Source of the DNA: Polaromonas eurypsychrophila
GTDB lineage: Bacteria > Pseudomonadota > Gammaproteobacteria > Burkholderiales > Burkholderiaceae_C
DNA length: 64,000 bases
Direction: 5' to 3'
NCBI RefSeq assembly: GCF_014641715.1
Contig: NZ_BMIG01000005.1
Location: 186,001 to 250,000 of the forward strand
The notes under the pieces are model-generated. The model worked only from the letters and a program-made list of their open reading frames with translations, was not told the DNA's origin and did no database searches. Shown in pieces: positions 10,059 to 18,478 of the stretch (the first letter of the stretch is position 1; each line of letters starts with the position of its first letter). The translations under genes were made by a program, and so were the position numbers.

Positions 10059-10465
10059 TTCGCAGATCCGTTCGAAATTGTGCTGCCAGGGCGAATCACC
10101 TTGTCAGGTGACTCTCCATAAGGTGGGCTGTAGATCACCAGCAGCTTCACCGGGGTGTCACTCGTGACAGTAAAGACATGCATCTGGTCAGCAGGGAAAA
10201 AGCATGTATCGCCTGCCACCATCTCAAAAGACTGGCCGGCCACCTCGACATGAGCTGTGCCTTCCAGCAGGTAGCAAGCCTGTTCAATGCCGGGATGGGC
10301 ATGGGGCAAGGCACCTCCGCCTTTGTGCAAGGTCCCCATCAACACTTCCATTTGTTTGGCGCCGACAGTCTCGGGGCCAATCAATCGTTGATTGTGGGTG
10401 TGACGGTGATTGGCTGGTTGATAGGCCGGCACATCGGCAATACGGACGAGGTAACTCGGTGACAT
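10055..10465 (-). CDS. Small cupin-domain protein
   Basis: A 136-residue single-domain cupin with metal-binding motif 1 (PHAHPGIEQACYLLEG, two His and one Glu) near residue 56 and motif 2 (PADQMHVFTV) near 93. The start at 10465 is set by a Shine-Dalgarno GAAAGGA overlapping the stop of the upstream CoA-transferase; a longer reading to 10510 would overlap that gene by about 30 bp. Such cupins can be dioxygenases, isomerases or decarboxylases, and the reaction cannot be told from sequence. The operon context suggests a catabolic step on the substrate that is CoA-activated and oxidised. Confidence 0.82.
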   Translation of the reverse strand: MSPSYLVRIADVPAYQPANHRHTHNQRLIGPETVGAKQMEVLMGTLHKGGGALPHAHPGIEQACYLLEGTAHVEVAGQSFEMVAGDTCFFPADQMHVFTVTSDTPVKLLVIYSPPYGESPDKVIRPGSTISNGSAK

Positions 10466-10478
10466 GTGGGCAGTCCTT

Positions 10479-11714
10479 TCAGGTGTCAGTTCGGCAAGCA
10501 CCTTGCTCAATCAGGGTATGGATGCGCTCCGGGCTGTAACCCGCTTCTTCCAGGAGTTGCCGCGTGTGTTCACCCAGCCGTGGCGCAGGTGAAAAGCTGC
10601 GCGCCGGCGGCGTGGCCGACCACTTGGTCGGGTGAGCGAGAGTGTGCATGGGGCCTTCCGTCGGATGAACGGTGTCACTCACAAACCCCGTGGCACGCAG
10701 TTGCGGGTTGACCAGCAGGTCTTCCGGACTGTTCATCGGCATGTTGGGGACATCGACGGCGTCCAGCAATTCGCGCCATTGCGCGGTGGTGCGGGTGCGA
10801 ATGATGCGCGCCACTTCCGCATAGACCTCGTCAATATGGGCCGCGCGTGCGCTGTGCGTGTTGAAGCGCGGATCGCGCGCCAGTCCCTCGGACTCGCCGA
10901 TGACTTCAAAGAAGCTTTTCCAGTGCTTGTCGTTGTAGATCAGGACGCACAACATGCCATCGCTGGTGAGATACGGCTTGCGGTGAGGCGTCAGCAGACG
11001 TGCGTAGCCCGGTTTGCCAATCGGGGGCTGGAAGGTCAGGCCAGCCATGTGATCCCCCAGAATAAACTGCGCCATGGCTTCAAACATCGGCACAACCACG
11101 GCCTGTCCCTCGCCGGACTGGCTGCGCGCATACAGTGCCGCCGTGACGGCATAAACAGTGTGCAAGCCAGTCACGCGGTCTGCCAGCGTGGTCGGGACAT
11201 AGGCAGGCTCGGGCGATCCATATTCACCCATCAGCCATGGAACACCTGTGGCGCCCTGGATCAGGTCGTCATAAGCGGGTCGGGCGGCATCGGGGCCGTC
11301 CTGGTCAAACCCGCAGCAACTCACATGGACGATGCGCAGATTGCGCTGACGCACCGCCTCGTAGTCCAGCCCCAGGCGGGTCAACGCTTGGGGCCGGACG
11401 TTGCTGATAAACACGTCGCAACCTTCTGCCATCTTCAAGGCCGCTTCAAGGCCTTGCGGATGTTTGAGGTCCAGAACGATGCTTCTCTTGCCGGCATTGG
11501 CATGCAGAAAAATAGGTCCCATGCCGGCATGGTTCATGGGCCCCACATGGCGCATGTTGTCGCCTTCCGGGGTCTCCACCTTGATGACCTCTGCGCCCAG
11601 CTGCGCCAGGATCTGCGTCGCAAAAGGCCCCATAACGACAGAGGTCAGGTCGAGAACCCTCACGCCTGCCAGTGGACCGGCCGTGGACGCGGAATACGAA
11701 GCGGCCATGTTCAT
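10479..11714 (-). CDS. CaiB/BaiF family III CoA-transferase
   Basis: A 411-residue protein with the family III hallmark start, GPLAGVRVLDLTSVVMGPFA (about residue 13), followed by LGAEVIKVETPEGD, and the conserved LDLKHPQG segment. These enzymes move CoA between carboxylic acids through an aspartyl-CoA anhydride. The Asp would lie in the segment about 170 residues in, near PAYDDLIQGATG. Its ATG overlaps the TGA of the Bug receptor gene (ATGA), indicating translational coupling. It probably activates an imported carboxylate for the acyl-CoA dehydrogenase downstream. Confidence 0.92.
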   Translation of the reverse strand: MNMAASYSASTAGPLAGVRVLDLTSVVMGPFATQILAQLGAEVIKVETPEGDNMRHVGPMNHAGMGPIFLHANAGKRSIVLDLKHPQGLEAALKMAEGCDVFISNVRPQALTRLGLDYEAVRQRNLRIVHVSCCGFDQDGPDAARPAYDDLIQGATGVPWLMGEYGSPEPAYVPTTLADRVTGLHTVYAVTAALYARSQSGEGQAVVVPMFEAMAQFILGDHMAGLTFQPPIGKPGYARLLTPHRKPYLTSDGMLCVLIYNDKHWKSFFEVIGESEGLARDPRFNTHSARAAHIDEVYAEVARIIRTRTTAQWRELLDAVDVPNMPMNSPEDLLVNPQLRATGFVSDTVHPTEGPMHTLAHPTKWSATPPARSFSPAPRLGEHTRQLLEEAGYSPERIHTLIEQGACRTDT

Positions 11715-12673
11715 TCAGGGCGAATGCCGGCCTGCTTGATGAGGGTGCTCCAGTGAGCGAGCTGGTCAGCCACGTATTTGGCAAACTCCTCTGGCGTCTT
11801 GGTTGGCCAGGTTTCAAAGCCTAACTGGCCTAGTGCCTTTTGCACCTCCTTGTCGGCCAGCACCTCCTGCAGTTCGGCATTCAGCTTGTCCACAATGGGC
11901 TTGGGCATGCCAGCCGGCCCGAAGATTCCGTTCCAGGATGTCAGGTCAAATCCGGGGACTTCCCTGGCGATGGGCACTGCATCGGGAATCGATTTCAGCG
12001 GCTCTTTGGTCGTCACGCCCAGAACCCGGACTGTGCCCGCATTGATCATGCCCATGCCAGAACCCAAGTCGACAACGTACATTTGCACCGATCCGCCGAT
12101 CAGATCGGTGAGCGCCTGCGGACTCGATTTGTAGGGAATTGCAACAACATCCAGGCCAGCAATACGCTTGATGGTTTCAGAGGCCACCAGCGAGGTGCTG
12201 TTCGGCGTGGCGTAAGAAAATTTCCCGGGGTTGGCCTTGACCTGATCGATCCACGCCTTGAGCGATCTGGCGGGGTCGCTTTTGTTCACCACCAACGCGA
12301 ATGGAAGTTCGCCCACACGGGTAATCGGCGTGAAATCCTTGGTCGGGTCGTACTTGAGATTGAGGATCAGACTGGGATTGGCTGAGTGCGACGTATTGGT
12401 CGTCATGAACAAGGTGTAGCCGTCAGGCTTGGCTTTGGCCACAAACTGGGCTCCAATTTGCGCGTTGGCGCCTGCCCGGTTGTCAATCAACACAGGTTGC
12501 TTGAGCCGCTCACTGAGCTTTCTTGCAACAATGCGCGCCACCGCATCGGTGCCGCTGCCGGCAGCAAATGGCACGACCATCGTGACCGGCGCAGAGGGAT
12601 AGGTTTGACTCATTGCCACCGAAGCAGCTAACAGGCCGGCCACCAGAGTGAGGGCACGGGGAAAATATTTCAT
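11711..12673 (-). CDS. Bug-family tripartite tricarboxylate receptor (TctC-like solute-binding protein)
   Basis: A 320-residue periplasmic binding protein with a signal peptide (cleavage near residue 22, VAMSQTYPSAPVT). The classic Bug start PVTMVVPFAAGSGTDAVARI and the conserved AKPDGYTLFMTTNTSHSANP block are present. No tctA or tctB membrane genes lie nearby, which is common for the expanded Bug family of Bordetella and Comamonadaceae. First gene of the operon that continues with CoA-transferase, cupin and acyl-CoA dehydrogenase. The ligand is unknown and likely an organic acid. Confidence 0.92.
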   Translation of the reverse strand: MKYFPRALTLVAGLLAASVAMSQTYPSAPVTMVVPFAAGSGTDAVARIVARKLSERLKQPVLIDNRAGANAQIGAQFVAKAKPDGYTLFMTTNTSHSANPSLILNLKYDPTKDFTPITRVGELPFALVVNKSDPARSLKAWIDQVKANPGKFSYATPNSTSLVASETIKRIAGLDVVAIPYKSSPQALTDLIGGSVQMYVVDLGSGMGMINAGTVRVLGVTTKEPLKSIPDAVPIAREVPGFDLTSWNGIFGPAGMPKPIVDKLNAELQEVLADKEVQKALGQLGFETWPTKTPEEFAKYVADQLAHWSTLIKQAGIRPE

Positions 12674-12782
12674 GAAGCGTCTCCGGTTGTAAATTTGACT
12701 TTGGCAGCGTTTTGGTCAATCGATGCGCCCCCATCTTCCCTCCCGCAATCATTCGCGTCCAATCCTGTTTTTGGCTAGACCA

Positions 12783-12797
12783 ATTCTTTTTAAGAAT
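12783..12797. promoter_or_regulatory. LysR-type T-N11-A operator candidate
   Basis: A perfect inverted repeat, ATTCTT-TTT-AAGAAT, in the divergent promoter region between the LysR gene and the Bug-receptor operon. It contains the T-N11-A core expected for LysR regulators and lies 46 bp before the LysR start. This is the natural recognition site for the adjacent regulator. Confidence 0.6.
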
Positions 12798-12843
12798 CGT
12801 TGGCGGATAATTAGCGTCAGCCTTACCTACGTTGCTAAACCCT

Positions 12844-13743
12844 ATGAAGCTTCACTTTCTTCGCTACTTTGTTGTCCTAGCCGAAGAGCTGCATTTCGGG
12901 CGAGCCGCCAGCAAGCTCGCGATCACACAGCCGCCATTGAGCAGCGCCATCAAGTCGCTTGAAGGAGAACTGGAGGTGCAGCTCCTGATTCGGGACAGCA
13001 AACATGTCGAGTTGACCCAGGCAGGAGAGGCCTTCCTGGAGGAAGCTCGCCAGATTCTGGAACAAGTGGCCAAGGCTTCGGATGTGGCCAAAATCGTCGC
13101 CAGGGGCATGCGGGGGCGGCTTGAGATTGGCGTGACCGGCTCGCAGATCTACCGGGAAGTGCCGGCCATCGTGAAACAGTTCAATGCAGAAATGCCCGAC
13201 GTGGAGGTGGTGCTCAGGGAAATGTCCAGCGCCGACCAGCTCAATGAGTTACTCCGCGGTCAAATCCACGCCGGGTTTGTCAACGGCTCTACGGTTCCAC
13301 CCCAATTGGCATCACTGCCTATGGGTGAAGATGAGTTCGTGCTTTGTTTGCCCGAGCATCATCCCAAAGCTCAAGGTGGCACTGTGGATTTGATAGAACT
13401 GGCCAATGAACGTTTTGTCATGTTTTCCCGAAACGTGGCTCCGGCAAACCATGACAACGTGATTGCCATTTTTTCCCGTGCAGGGATACAGCCCAAAATT
13501 GCGCATGCGGCCCGTCAGTGGCTGACGATTGTTGCCATGGTCGCCAATGGGCTGGGCGTTTCCCTTGTACCCCGCTCGCTGGCTGATTCACGTGTCCACG
13601 GCGTGAAATTTATAAGCATCAGTGGAGAACAGGTGCTTGCACCGGCAATGCTGGTATGGAATCCCGCTTACAACTTGCCGACCCTGCGCAGTTTTATTGA
13701 ATGCTCTGAACGGATTCTCCGCTCGATAGCGGTACCGAAGTGA
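12844..13743 (+). CDS. LysR-family transcriptional regulator of the Bug/CoA-transferase operon
   Basis: A 299-residue protein with an N-terminal winged HTH (LHFLRYFVVLAEELHFGRAA, then LAITQPPLSSAIKSLEGELE) and a type 2 periplasmic-binding-like effector domain (from about residue 90). The start at 12844 (MKLHF) is preferred over an upstream TTG. It is divergently transcribed from the operon at 8895-12673, so it probably activates that operon when bound to the pathway substrate or an intermediate. A T-N11-A palindrome sits between the two. Confidence 0.9.
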   Translation: MKLHFLRYFVVLAEELHFGRAASKLAITQPPLSSAIKSLEGELEVQLLIRDSKHVELTQAGEAFLEEARQILEQVAKASDVAKIVARGMRGRLEIGVTGSQIYREVPAIVKQFNAEMPDVEVVLREMSSADQLNELLRGQIHAGFVNGSTVPPQLASLPMGEDEFVLCLPEHHPKAQGGTVDLIELANERFVMFSRNVAPANHDNVIAIFSRAGIQPKIAHAARQWLTIVAMVANGLGVSLVPRSLADSRVHGVKFISISGEQVLAPAMLVWNPAYNLPTLRSFIECSERILRSIAVPK

Positions 13744-13796
13744 AGCCGATCTGTCTTTCCTTCCAGGCGGCTGGTTTTCTTGCCGTGCCCCACGCA

Positions 13797-14200
13797 CTAG
13801 CCGCCGACGGGCTCCGGAAGCTTCGCGATCACCTTGATCTCAAACTGGAAGCCATACAGCCAGGTCACGCCGACACCGGTCAGGTCGGGTGCGGCGCATC
13901 GCCCCAGTACTCGGGCACCAGCTTCCAGATCGTCTCGAAGTTTGATTCGGGATCAACAATAAAAGCCATGACGTCCACCACGTCATCAAAGGCGCAGCCG
14001 GCAGCCTTCAGGACCGCGTTCAGGTTGTCAAAAGCCAGCCGCACTTGCTTCTCCAGGTTCGGCTCCGGTGATCCGTCCTCGCGGCTGCCCACCTGCCCCG
14101 ACACGAACAGGAAGCCATTGGACTTGACCGCCGGCGAGTAGCGATTGCGTTCATAAAGCGCCCGGCGACCGGGCAGAAAAACGACGTCACGCTTTGACAT
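13797..14200 (-). pseudogene. RidA/YjgF-family protein gene with a one-base deletion
   Basis: Reads as a RidA-family enamine/imine deaminase: SPAVKSNGFLFVSGQVGSRE near residue 22, then NLNAVLKAAGCAFDDVVDV. The intact frame stops at 13880 after the residues DAPHPT. In the next frame the expected family ending continues at once (TGVGVTWLYGFQFEIKVIAK, then LPEPVGG and a TAG at 13797). Restoring a single C (ACCTGACC to ACCCTGACC, minus strand, near 13883) gives one continuous protein of about 134 residues. Either the gene has lost its last ~26 residues or the assembly dropped a base. It is divergent from the LysR gene at 14345. Confidence 0.8.
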
Positions 14201-14344
14201 AAGAGTCCTTGATCAAGGGGCCGAAGCCGACCCGTGGTTAACGATGAAGGAACTTTAAAAGGCTTGGCCTCCTGAATAGACAAGCAAGCCTGTCCATCAC
14301 TGTTCGTGAAATCCAAACAATCATTAAAGGTATTTGGAGCACAG

Positions 14345-15282
14345 ATGGACTGTTTCGATGCAATGCAGGCCTTCGTACGCGTGGTGGAAACCGGCAGCTT
14401 TACCAAAGCCGCCGCAACACTCCACATGAGCAAGACCAGCGTGACTCAGCTGGTGCAGCAACTGGAGGCGAGGCTGCGCGTCAGGCTGCTCAACCGCACC
14501 ACACGCAAGGTCAACGTCACCGCGGATGGCGCCGCTTACTACGAGCGCGTGCTGCGGGTGCTGGCCGATGTGGACGGCGCCGAGACCAGCTTGTCCAGCG
14601 CCTCGGCATCGCCCCGCGGCCGGCTGCGGGTGGATGTCCCCAGCCCTTTGGCCCGCATGATCCTGATACCGGCACTGCCGCGTTTCATGCGCAGTACCCC
14701 GACATTCAGCTCGACATAGGGGTCAGCGACCGCATGGTGGACATCATCGGCGAGAACGTGGACTGCGTCGTGCGCGGCGGTGAACTCACCGACCTGTCGC
14801 TGATGGCCCGCCTCATCGGCGATTTTCAGCTCGGCGTTTACGCTGCGCCTGCCTACCTGAAGCTTGCCGGCACGCCCCTGCACCCGCGCGATCTCGAAGG
14901 CACCCACCATCGCATCGTCGGCTTCATGTGGGCACGCACCGGCGAGCCGCTTGCGTACCCCATGCGCTCAGGCGATGAGAGTGTGAAGGTGCAAGGCCGT
15001 TACGCGCTTTCGGTCGATGACGGCAATGCCTACCTCGCCGCCGGCATGGCCGGCTTGGGTGTTCTCTGGCTGCCCGACTACATGACCAGGCCACATCTGG
15101 CGAACGGCGAACTGACGCCCTTGTTCAAAGACTGGAAGCTTGACCCCATGCCGCTGTACATCGCGTTTCCGCCCAACCGGCATGTCAGCAGCAAACTGCG
15201 CGTATTCATCGAATGGGCCGCGGGGCTGATGGCACAGCACGCGCCGGTCACGGGGCGCCGTCCTGTTATTGGTAGCACCTGA
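14345..15282 (+). pseudogene. LysR-family regulator gene with a one-base deletion
   Basis: The N-terminal part reads MDCFDAMQAFVRVVETGSFT, a LysR winged HTH of the single-domain AaeR/DmlR-like branch, and stays in frame to 14719. The frame fails after LIPALPRF: the next frame gives HAQYPDIQLDIGVSDRMVDI and continues through the effector domain to 15282. Adding one C near 14686 (TTTCATG to TTTCCATG) restores a regulator of about 312 residues. Read as is, only a 124-residue DNA-binding fragment would be made. Divergent from the RidA gene, which has the same kind of lesion. Confidence 0.82.
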
Positions 15283-15303
15283 TTGGCAGCGTAGCGGGCC
15301 TCT

Positions 15304-15534
15304 TCATTCAACCGGGCTGACAAGGCTGCGAACCATCCTGCGCGCCAGAGGCGCGACGAGCAGCACCGCAGGAAACGCGAACAACCATGCCATGAGCCAC
15401 GAACCGGCCCACAGCCACAGGAAGTCCGGCCCAAGCCCGACGGCGCGCAGCGTGGATATTCCTGCCACCAGCAGCGACATCAGGCCCGAGAGCAGGAAGC
15501 CGAACAGGACTGGCTCAAATTTTCTTGAAATCAT
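15304..15534 (-). CDS. DUF2798 small membrane protein
   Basis: A 76-residue protein with two transmembrane helices (about residues 8-30 and 38-62) and the DUF2798 pattern FGFLLSGLMSLLVAGIST, then WLMAWLFAFPAVLLVAPLAR. Function unknown. Its ATG overlaps the TGA of the flavodoxin-like reductase gene, so it is the last gene of the MerR-controlled operon that starts at 16670. Confidence 0.82.
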   Translation of the reverse strand: MISRKFEPVLFGFLLSGLMSLLVAGISTLRAVGLGPDFLWLWAGSWLMAWLFAFPAVLLVAPLARRMVRSLVSPVE

Positions 15535-16139
15535 GGCGTCACCCCCTGCTCGACATCGGCCGCCAGGCGCAGCAGCGCCTGGGCAACATTCTTGCCGAAC
15601 ATTTGCGCGGTTTTGATGTCGCCGGGTGCAAACGAATCCGCTGGCGCGGAATGCCCGGCCTGCGCCATCAGCCCCGACCAGGAGCCCAGCCGATTGGCGG
15701 CCTCTTCGTAAGGCACGCCGCTGTGCTGCTCGGGCAAGATGGCATTGCCGACCCAGACCATGCCGTGCTGCATGGCGAAGACGAAGATCGACAGCAGCGT
15801 GGATTGTTTGTCGCCTGCAGGCAGCGACGAGACGGTAAAAGCCGCTGCCAGCTTGCCCTTGAGGGCGTGGCTTTTCCAGAGCCGGCCGGTCGAATCCATG
15901 AAACTCCTGAAGGTACCGGTGACGCCGCCCAGGTAGGTCGGTGAGCCGAAGATAAAGCCGTCATAGTCCAGCAGATGTTCGGGACTCGCCATGAGTTCTT
16001 CCGCCTTCAGCAATCGCGCATCGATGCCGGGAATGGATTGCGCACCGCCCAGGATGTGAGATGCGATGTGGCCGGTATGACCGTGCGCGCTGTGATAGAT
16101 GACTGCAAGTTGTTTGTTCTTCATTGATGTGGTGTCCAT
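15531..16139 (-). CDS. Flavodoxin-fold NAD(P)H-dependent oxidoreductase (WrbA-like)
   Basis: A 202-residue flavodoxin-like protein. The FMN phosphate loop is visible at IYHSAHGHTGHIA (about residues 14-26) and the second FMN loop at FGSPTYLGGVTG (about 64-75). WrbA-type quinone reductases share this layout. A second Met (MKNKQ, start 16124) may be the true start. Second gene of a three-gene operon under a MerR-type promoter, which suggests a response to quinones, electrophiles or redox stress. Substrate not determined. Confidence 0.85.
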   Translation of the reverse strand: MDTTSMKNKQLAVIYHSAHGHTGHIASHILGGAQSIPGIDARLLKAEELMASPEHLLDYDGFIFGSPTYLGGVTGTFRSFMDSTGRLWKSHALKGKLAAAFTVSSLPAGDKQSTLLSIFVFAMQHGMVWVGNAILPEQHSGVPYEEAANRLGSWSGLMAQAGHSAPADSFAPGDIKTAQMFGKNVAQALLRLAADVEQGVTP

Positions 16140-16172
16140 GTTAGGTTAGGTCCGTGATCTGCGAAAAATCCT

Positions 16173-16670
16173 TCATCGCAAGATCCAGGCGATGAAGGCG
16201 GCGGCCAGGTACAGGCCGAGTCCAAAAACTGTGTGGTTTGCCAGGCTCCTCAGCCGGTTCCGGGCCGGTGCCGGCGTGCGGGATGAAGCGATGCCCGCGC
16301 CCATGGCAGGCTGCATGACAAGCCAGGGCACAGCAACCGTGGCTATGCCCACACACAGGGCCGGAACCAGCGTCGGCTTGTGCACCCAGTCCAAACCGGT
16401 GATGCCGGCCAGAAGGCCCGCGAAGGCAATGCCGGACGCGTAGTGGACGACCCATCCCAAAGCGAGCTCGCCCCGTACAGGCGGCGCTTTGGCGATCGCT
16501 TCATGCTTCCATGTGCCGCCGCCCCAGTGGCCGGCCCAGCGGCCGATCATCGCGAAGTTGAGCGTGGGCACGCCCAGGCGCTGCAGCAGCAGCAGCCAGG
16601 TATCCATCACCGCGGTAGCGCCTATGCCAATGAGAAAGATGTGTGCCGCGTTGGCAGCGAATGTGTTCAT
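16173..16670 (-). CDS. DUF2938 membrane protein
   Basis: A 165-residue protein with four predicted transmembrane helices (about residues 8-28, 72-90, 98-120 and 143-163). The DUF2938 pattern is recognisable: ATAVMDTWLLLLQRLGVP, MIGRWAGHWGGGTWKHEAIA, then GELALGWVVHYASG. Function unknown; often found beside MerR-type regulators. It is the first gene of the operon, 30 bp or so below the MerR-type promoter at 16706-16736. Confidence 0.85.
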   Translation of the reverse strand: MNTFAANAAHIFLIGIGATAVMDTWLLLLQRLGVPTLNFAMIGRWAGHWGGGTWKHEAIAKAPPVRGELALGWVVHYASGIAFAGLLAGITGLDWVHKPTLVPALCVGIATVAVPWLVMQPAMGAGIASSRTPAPARNRLRSLANHTVFGLGLYLAAAFIAWILR

Positions 16671-16705
16671 GTGAATCTCCGTTGACGAAAAGTAAACATG
16701 AGCGC

Positions 16706-16736
16706 ACTATAGAAGTTCAAGTCAACTTTAAGTCAA
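16706..16736 (-). promoter_or_regulatory. MerR-type promoter with 19-bp spacer
   Basis: On the minus strand a -35 box TTGACT (16731-16736) and a -10 box TATAGT (16706-16711) are separated by exactly 19 bp. The spacer holds the dyad AAGTT-GACTTG-AACTT. Overlong spacers with an internal dyad are the hallmark of promoters untwisted by MerR-family activators. It drives the DUF2938/flavodoxin/DUF2798 operon, and the MerR gene starts on the other side at 16747. Confidence 0.85.
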
Positions 16737-16746
16737 GGGGTTTTTG

Positions 16747-17178
16747 ATGGACATCGCCGAAGTCGCCAAAAAATCAGGAATGCCCGCTTCCGCGCTGCGC
16801 TACTACGAGGAAAAAGGTCTGATCACTTCGGTCGGCCGGCAAGGCTTGCGCCGCACGTTTGCCCCTGCCGTGCTGGACCAATTGGCGCTTATTGCGCTCG
16901 GGCAGGCAGCCGGTTTTTCGCTGGACGACATCGGTGCCATGTTCTCGCCGGACGGCCAGGCCAACATCGACAGGAAGTCGCTCAATGCCAAGGCCGATGA
17001 ACTCGATCAAACGATCAAGCGCCTGAAGGCGATGCGCAGCGGGCTCAGGCACGCGGCGGTATGCCCCGCACCCAGCCATGCCGAGTGTCCGACCTTTCAG
17101 CGATTGCTTCGCTCAGCGGCGGCCGGCGAGCTGACTACGCGCCCGAGAAAATCGCGGATTACGCATTCTTCAAAATGA
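16747..17178 (+). CDS. MerR-family transcriptional regulator
   Basis: A 143-residue protein with a MerR winged HTH (IAEVAKKSGMPASALRYYEE, residues 4-23), the wing, and a long dimerisation helix (about 75-115). Two cysteines sit in the C-terminal segment CPAPSHAEC. This resembles the redox- or ligand-sensing branch rather than the CueR metal loop. It is divergent from the DUF2938 operon, and the 19-bp-spacer promoter lies between them. The ATG at 16747 is preferred to the TTG one codon upstream. Confidence 0.88.
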   Translation: MDIAEVAKKSGMPASALRYYEEKGLITSVGRQGLRRTFAPAVLDQLALIALGQAAGFSLDDIGAMFSPDGQANIDRKSLNAKADELDQTIKRLKAMRSGLRHAAVCPAPSHAECPTFQRLLRSAAAGELTTRPRKSRITHSSK

Positions 17179-17208
17179 TCCAGGCACGGCACCGTGCACC
17201 AGCGTGGT

Positions 17209-18333
17209 TTACCTGCGGGCAACAGGCACCAACTCAAACACCCCCAGTTCCCTCGCCTGCCCGTTGAGCAGCACATCGACCCGGTGCTTCCCCGCATGAT
17301 GCTTGCGCGTGGTCATCTCGGCAGTGGATACGGTCTTGCTCAATCGCACCGTTTCTTTCGGGGCCAGTGCCAACACCTTCAGCTTGAACACCTTGGCGCT
17401 GGTCTTGCCACTGGCCTTGACGTAGTGGATGCAAAAGTCCACCAGCACCTGCTGCGCCTTGGTGCTGGTGTTGGAAACGTCGAAGGCAATGTTCACTTTC
17501 TCACCCAACACCACGCGCCTCGGTGCGATGCGGGTATCACTCACCGCGACCTCTGCGCTTTTCCCAAACCCCAACACACCAAGCGCGCCAGCCTCGCCGC
17601 GTTTGACGGCTGAGCGCAGTGCGTGCTGCACGATCCAGCGGCGCTCGTCGCTGGCGCCCTTGAGCCACTGCTTCGCGGTTTTAGCGAGCAGCTCCGGGTG
17701 GTCCTTGCCGATGTCGTTGAGGTTGTTGGCGACCGAGCGGCGCACATACAGCGCCGGGTCATCCTTGAGCAGCTCCAGCAGGGCCAGCACTGGCGCCGGA
17801 TTTTTCTGGAAGGCTGGCAGGCGGCTGGCCCAAGGCAGGCGCGGGCGGCTGCCTTCGGACACCAGGCGACGCACATGCTCACTCGGGTCCGTCGCCCACT
17901 GCCTGAAGCGCGCCAGGGTGGCGGCCTCGTGCTTTTGCAAAAAGGCGCGGATGCTGAACTCGGCCGTGAAGCGCTGCGTCAGCGCATGCTGGGCGCGCAT
18001 CGAGTCTTCAAAATGATCGAGCCCGAACTGCGCGACAAACAGAGTGTGCGGCAGGTAGAGAAAAGACGCCAGGCTGAGGCCTTCGCTCCGGCCATGCGGC
18101 TGGTCGAGCGAGGCGAGCAGGATGTTGATGGCCTTCAGGTAATCGGGCGGCAAATGCCGGTGCAGCGCCAGCGCAATGTGTTTGCCGCGCGGCATCAGCG
18201 CCAGGGCCTCATAACCGGTGAGTACATCGGCGAAAAACTTGCGGGCGTCGAACTTTGGATGCACTGCCGTGATCATGCGGGCGATGGCTTTGGGCACATC
18301 GGCGCCGTATTGGTTGACCAGGGGTTCTGCCAC
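17209..18333 (-). CDS. DNA alkylation repair protein (AlkD-like, HEAT repeats)
   Basis: A 374-residue helical-repeat protein. Segments such as SEHVRRLVSEGSRPRLPWAS and DPALYVRRSVANNLNDIGKD (about residues 150-215) match the ALK/HEAT-like glycosylase family annotated as DNA alkylation repair enzyme. A C-terminal beta domain (about 265-370) follows. AlkD enzymes excise bulky or cationic N3/N7-alkyl purines without base flipping. This longer branch is poorly characterised, so the activity is inferred. It converges on the MerR gene. The AlkA/Ada and Ogt genes for alkylation repair are 5 kb away. Confidence 0.82.
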   Translation of the reverse strand: MAEPLVNQYGADVPKAIARMITAVHPKFDARKFFADVLTGYEALALMPRGKHIALALHRHLPPDYLKAINILLASLDQPHGRSEGLSLASFLYLPHTLFVAQFGLDHFEDSMRAQHALTQRFTAEFSIRAFLQKHEAATLARFRQWATDPSEHVRRLVSEGSRPRLPWASRLPAFQKNPAPVLALLELLKDDPALYVRRSVANNLNDIGKDHPELLAKTAKQWLKGASDERRWIVQHALRSAVKRGEAGALGVLGFGKSAEVAVSDTRIAPRRVVLGEKVNIAFDVSNTSTKAQQVLVDFCIHYVKASGKTSAKVFKLKVLALAPKETVRLSKTVSTAEMTTRKHHAGKHRVDVLLNGQARELGVFELVPVARR

Positions 18334-18377
18334 GGTTCAGCCTGCCTGGTGTTGTGTTGATACTTCCAGAACCGGCA

Positions 18378-18445
18378 GCCCTTCGTCAGGCTCAGGACAG
18401 GCCTTGTCGAAGCCCTTCGACAAGCTCAGGGCGAACGGTAGTGGA
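18378..18445. repeat. REP-like palindromic repeat (CTTGTCGAAG-CC-CTTCGACAAG)
   Basis: A perfect 10-bp inverted repeat at 18403-18424 is flanked by two direct partial copies of CCCTTCG(A/T)CA(A/G)GCTCAGG. This is the widespread bacterial intergenic repeat of the CCCTTCGACAAGCTCAGGGC type. It fills the gap between the convergent ends of the AlkD-like gene and waaA. Confidence 0.8.
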
Positions 18446-18478
18446 ATAGGCGCCATCATTGAACCAGGCTTCAACGGA

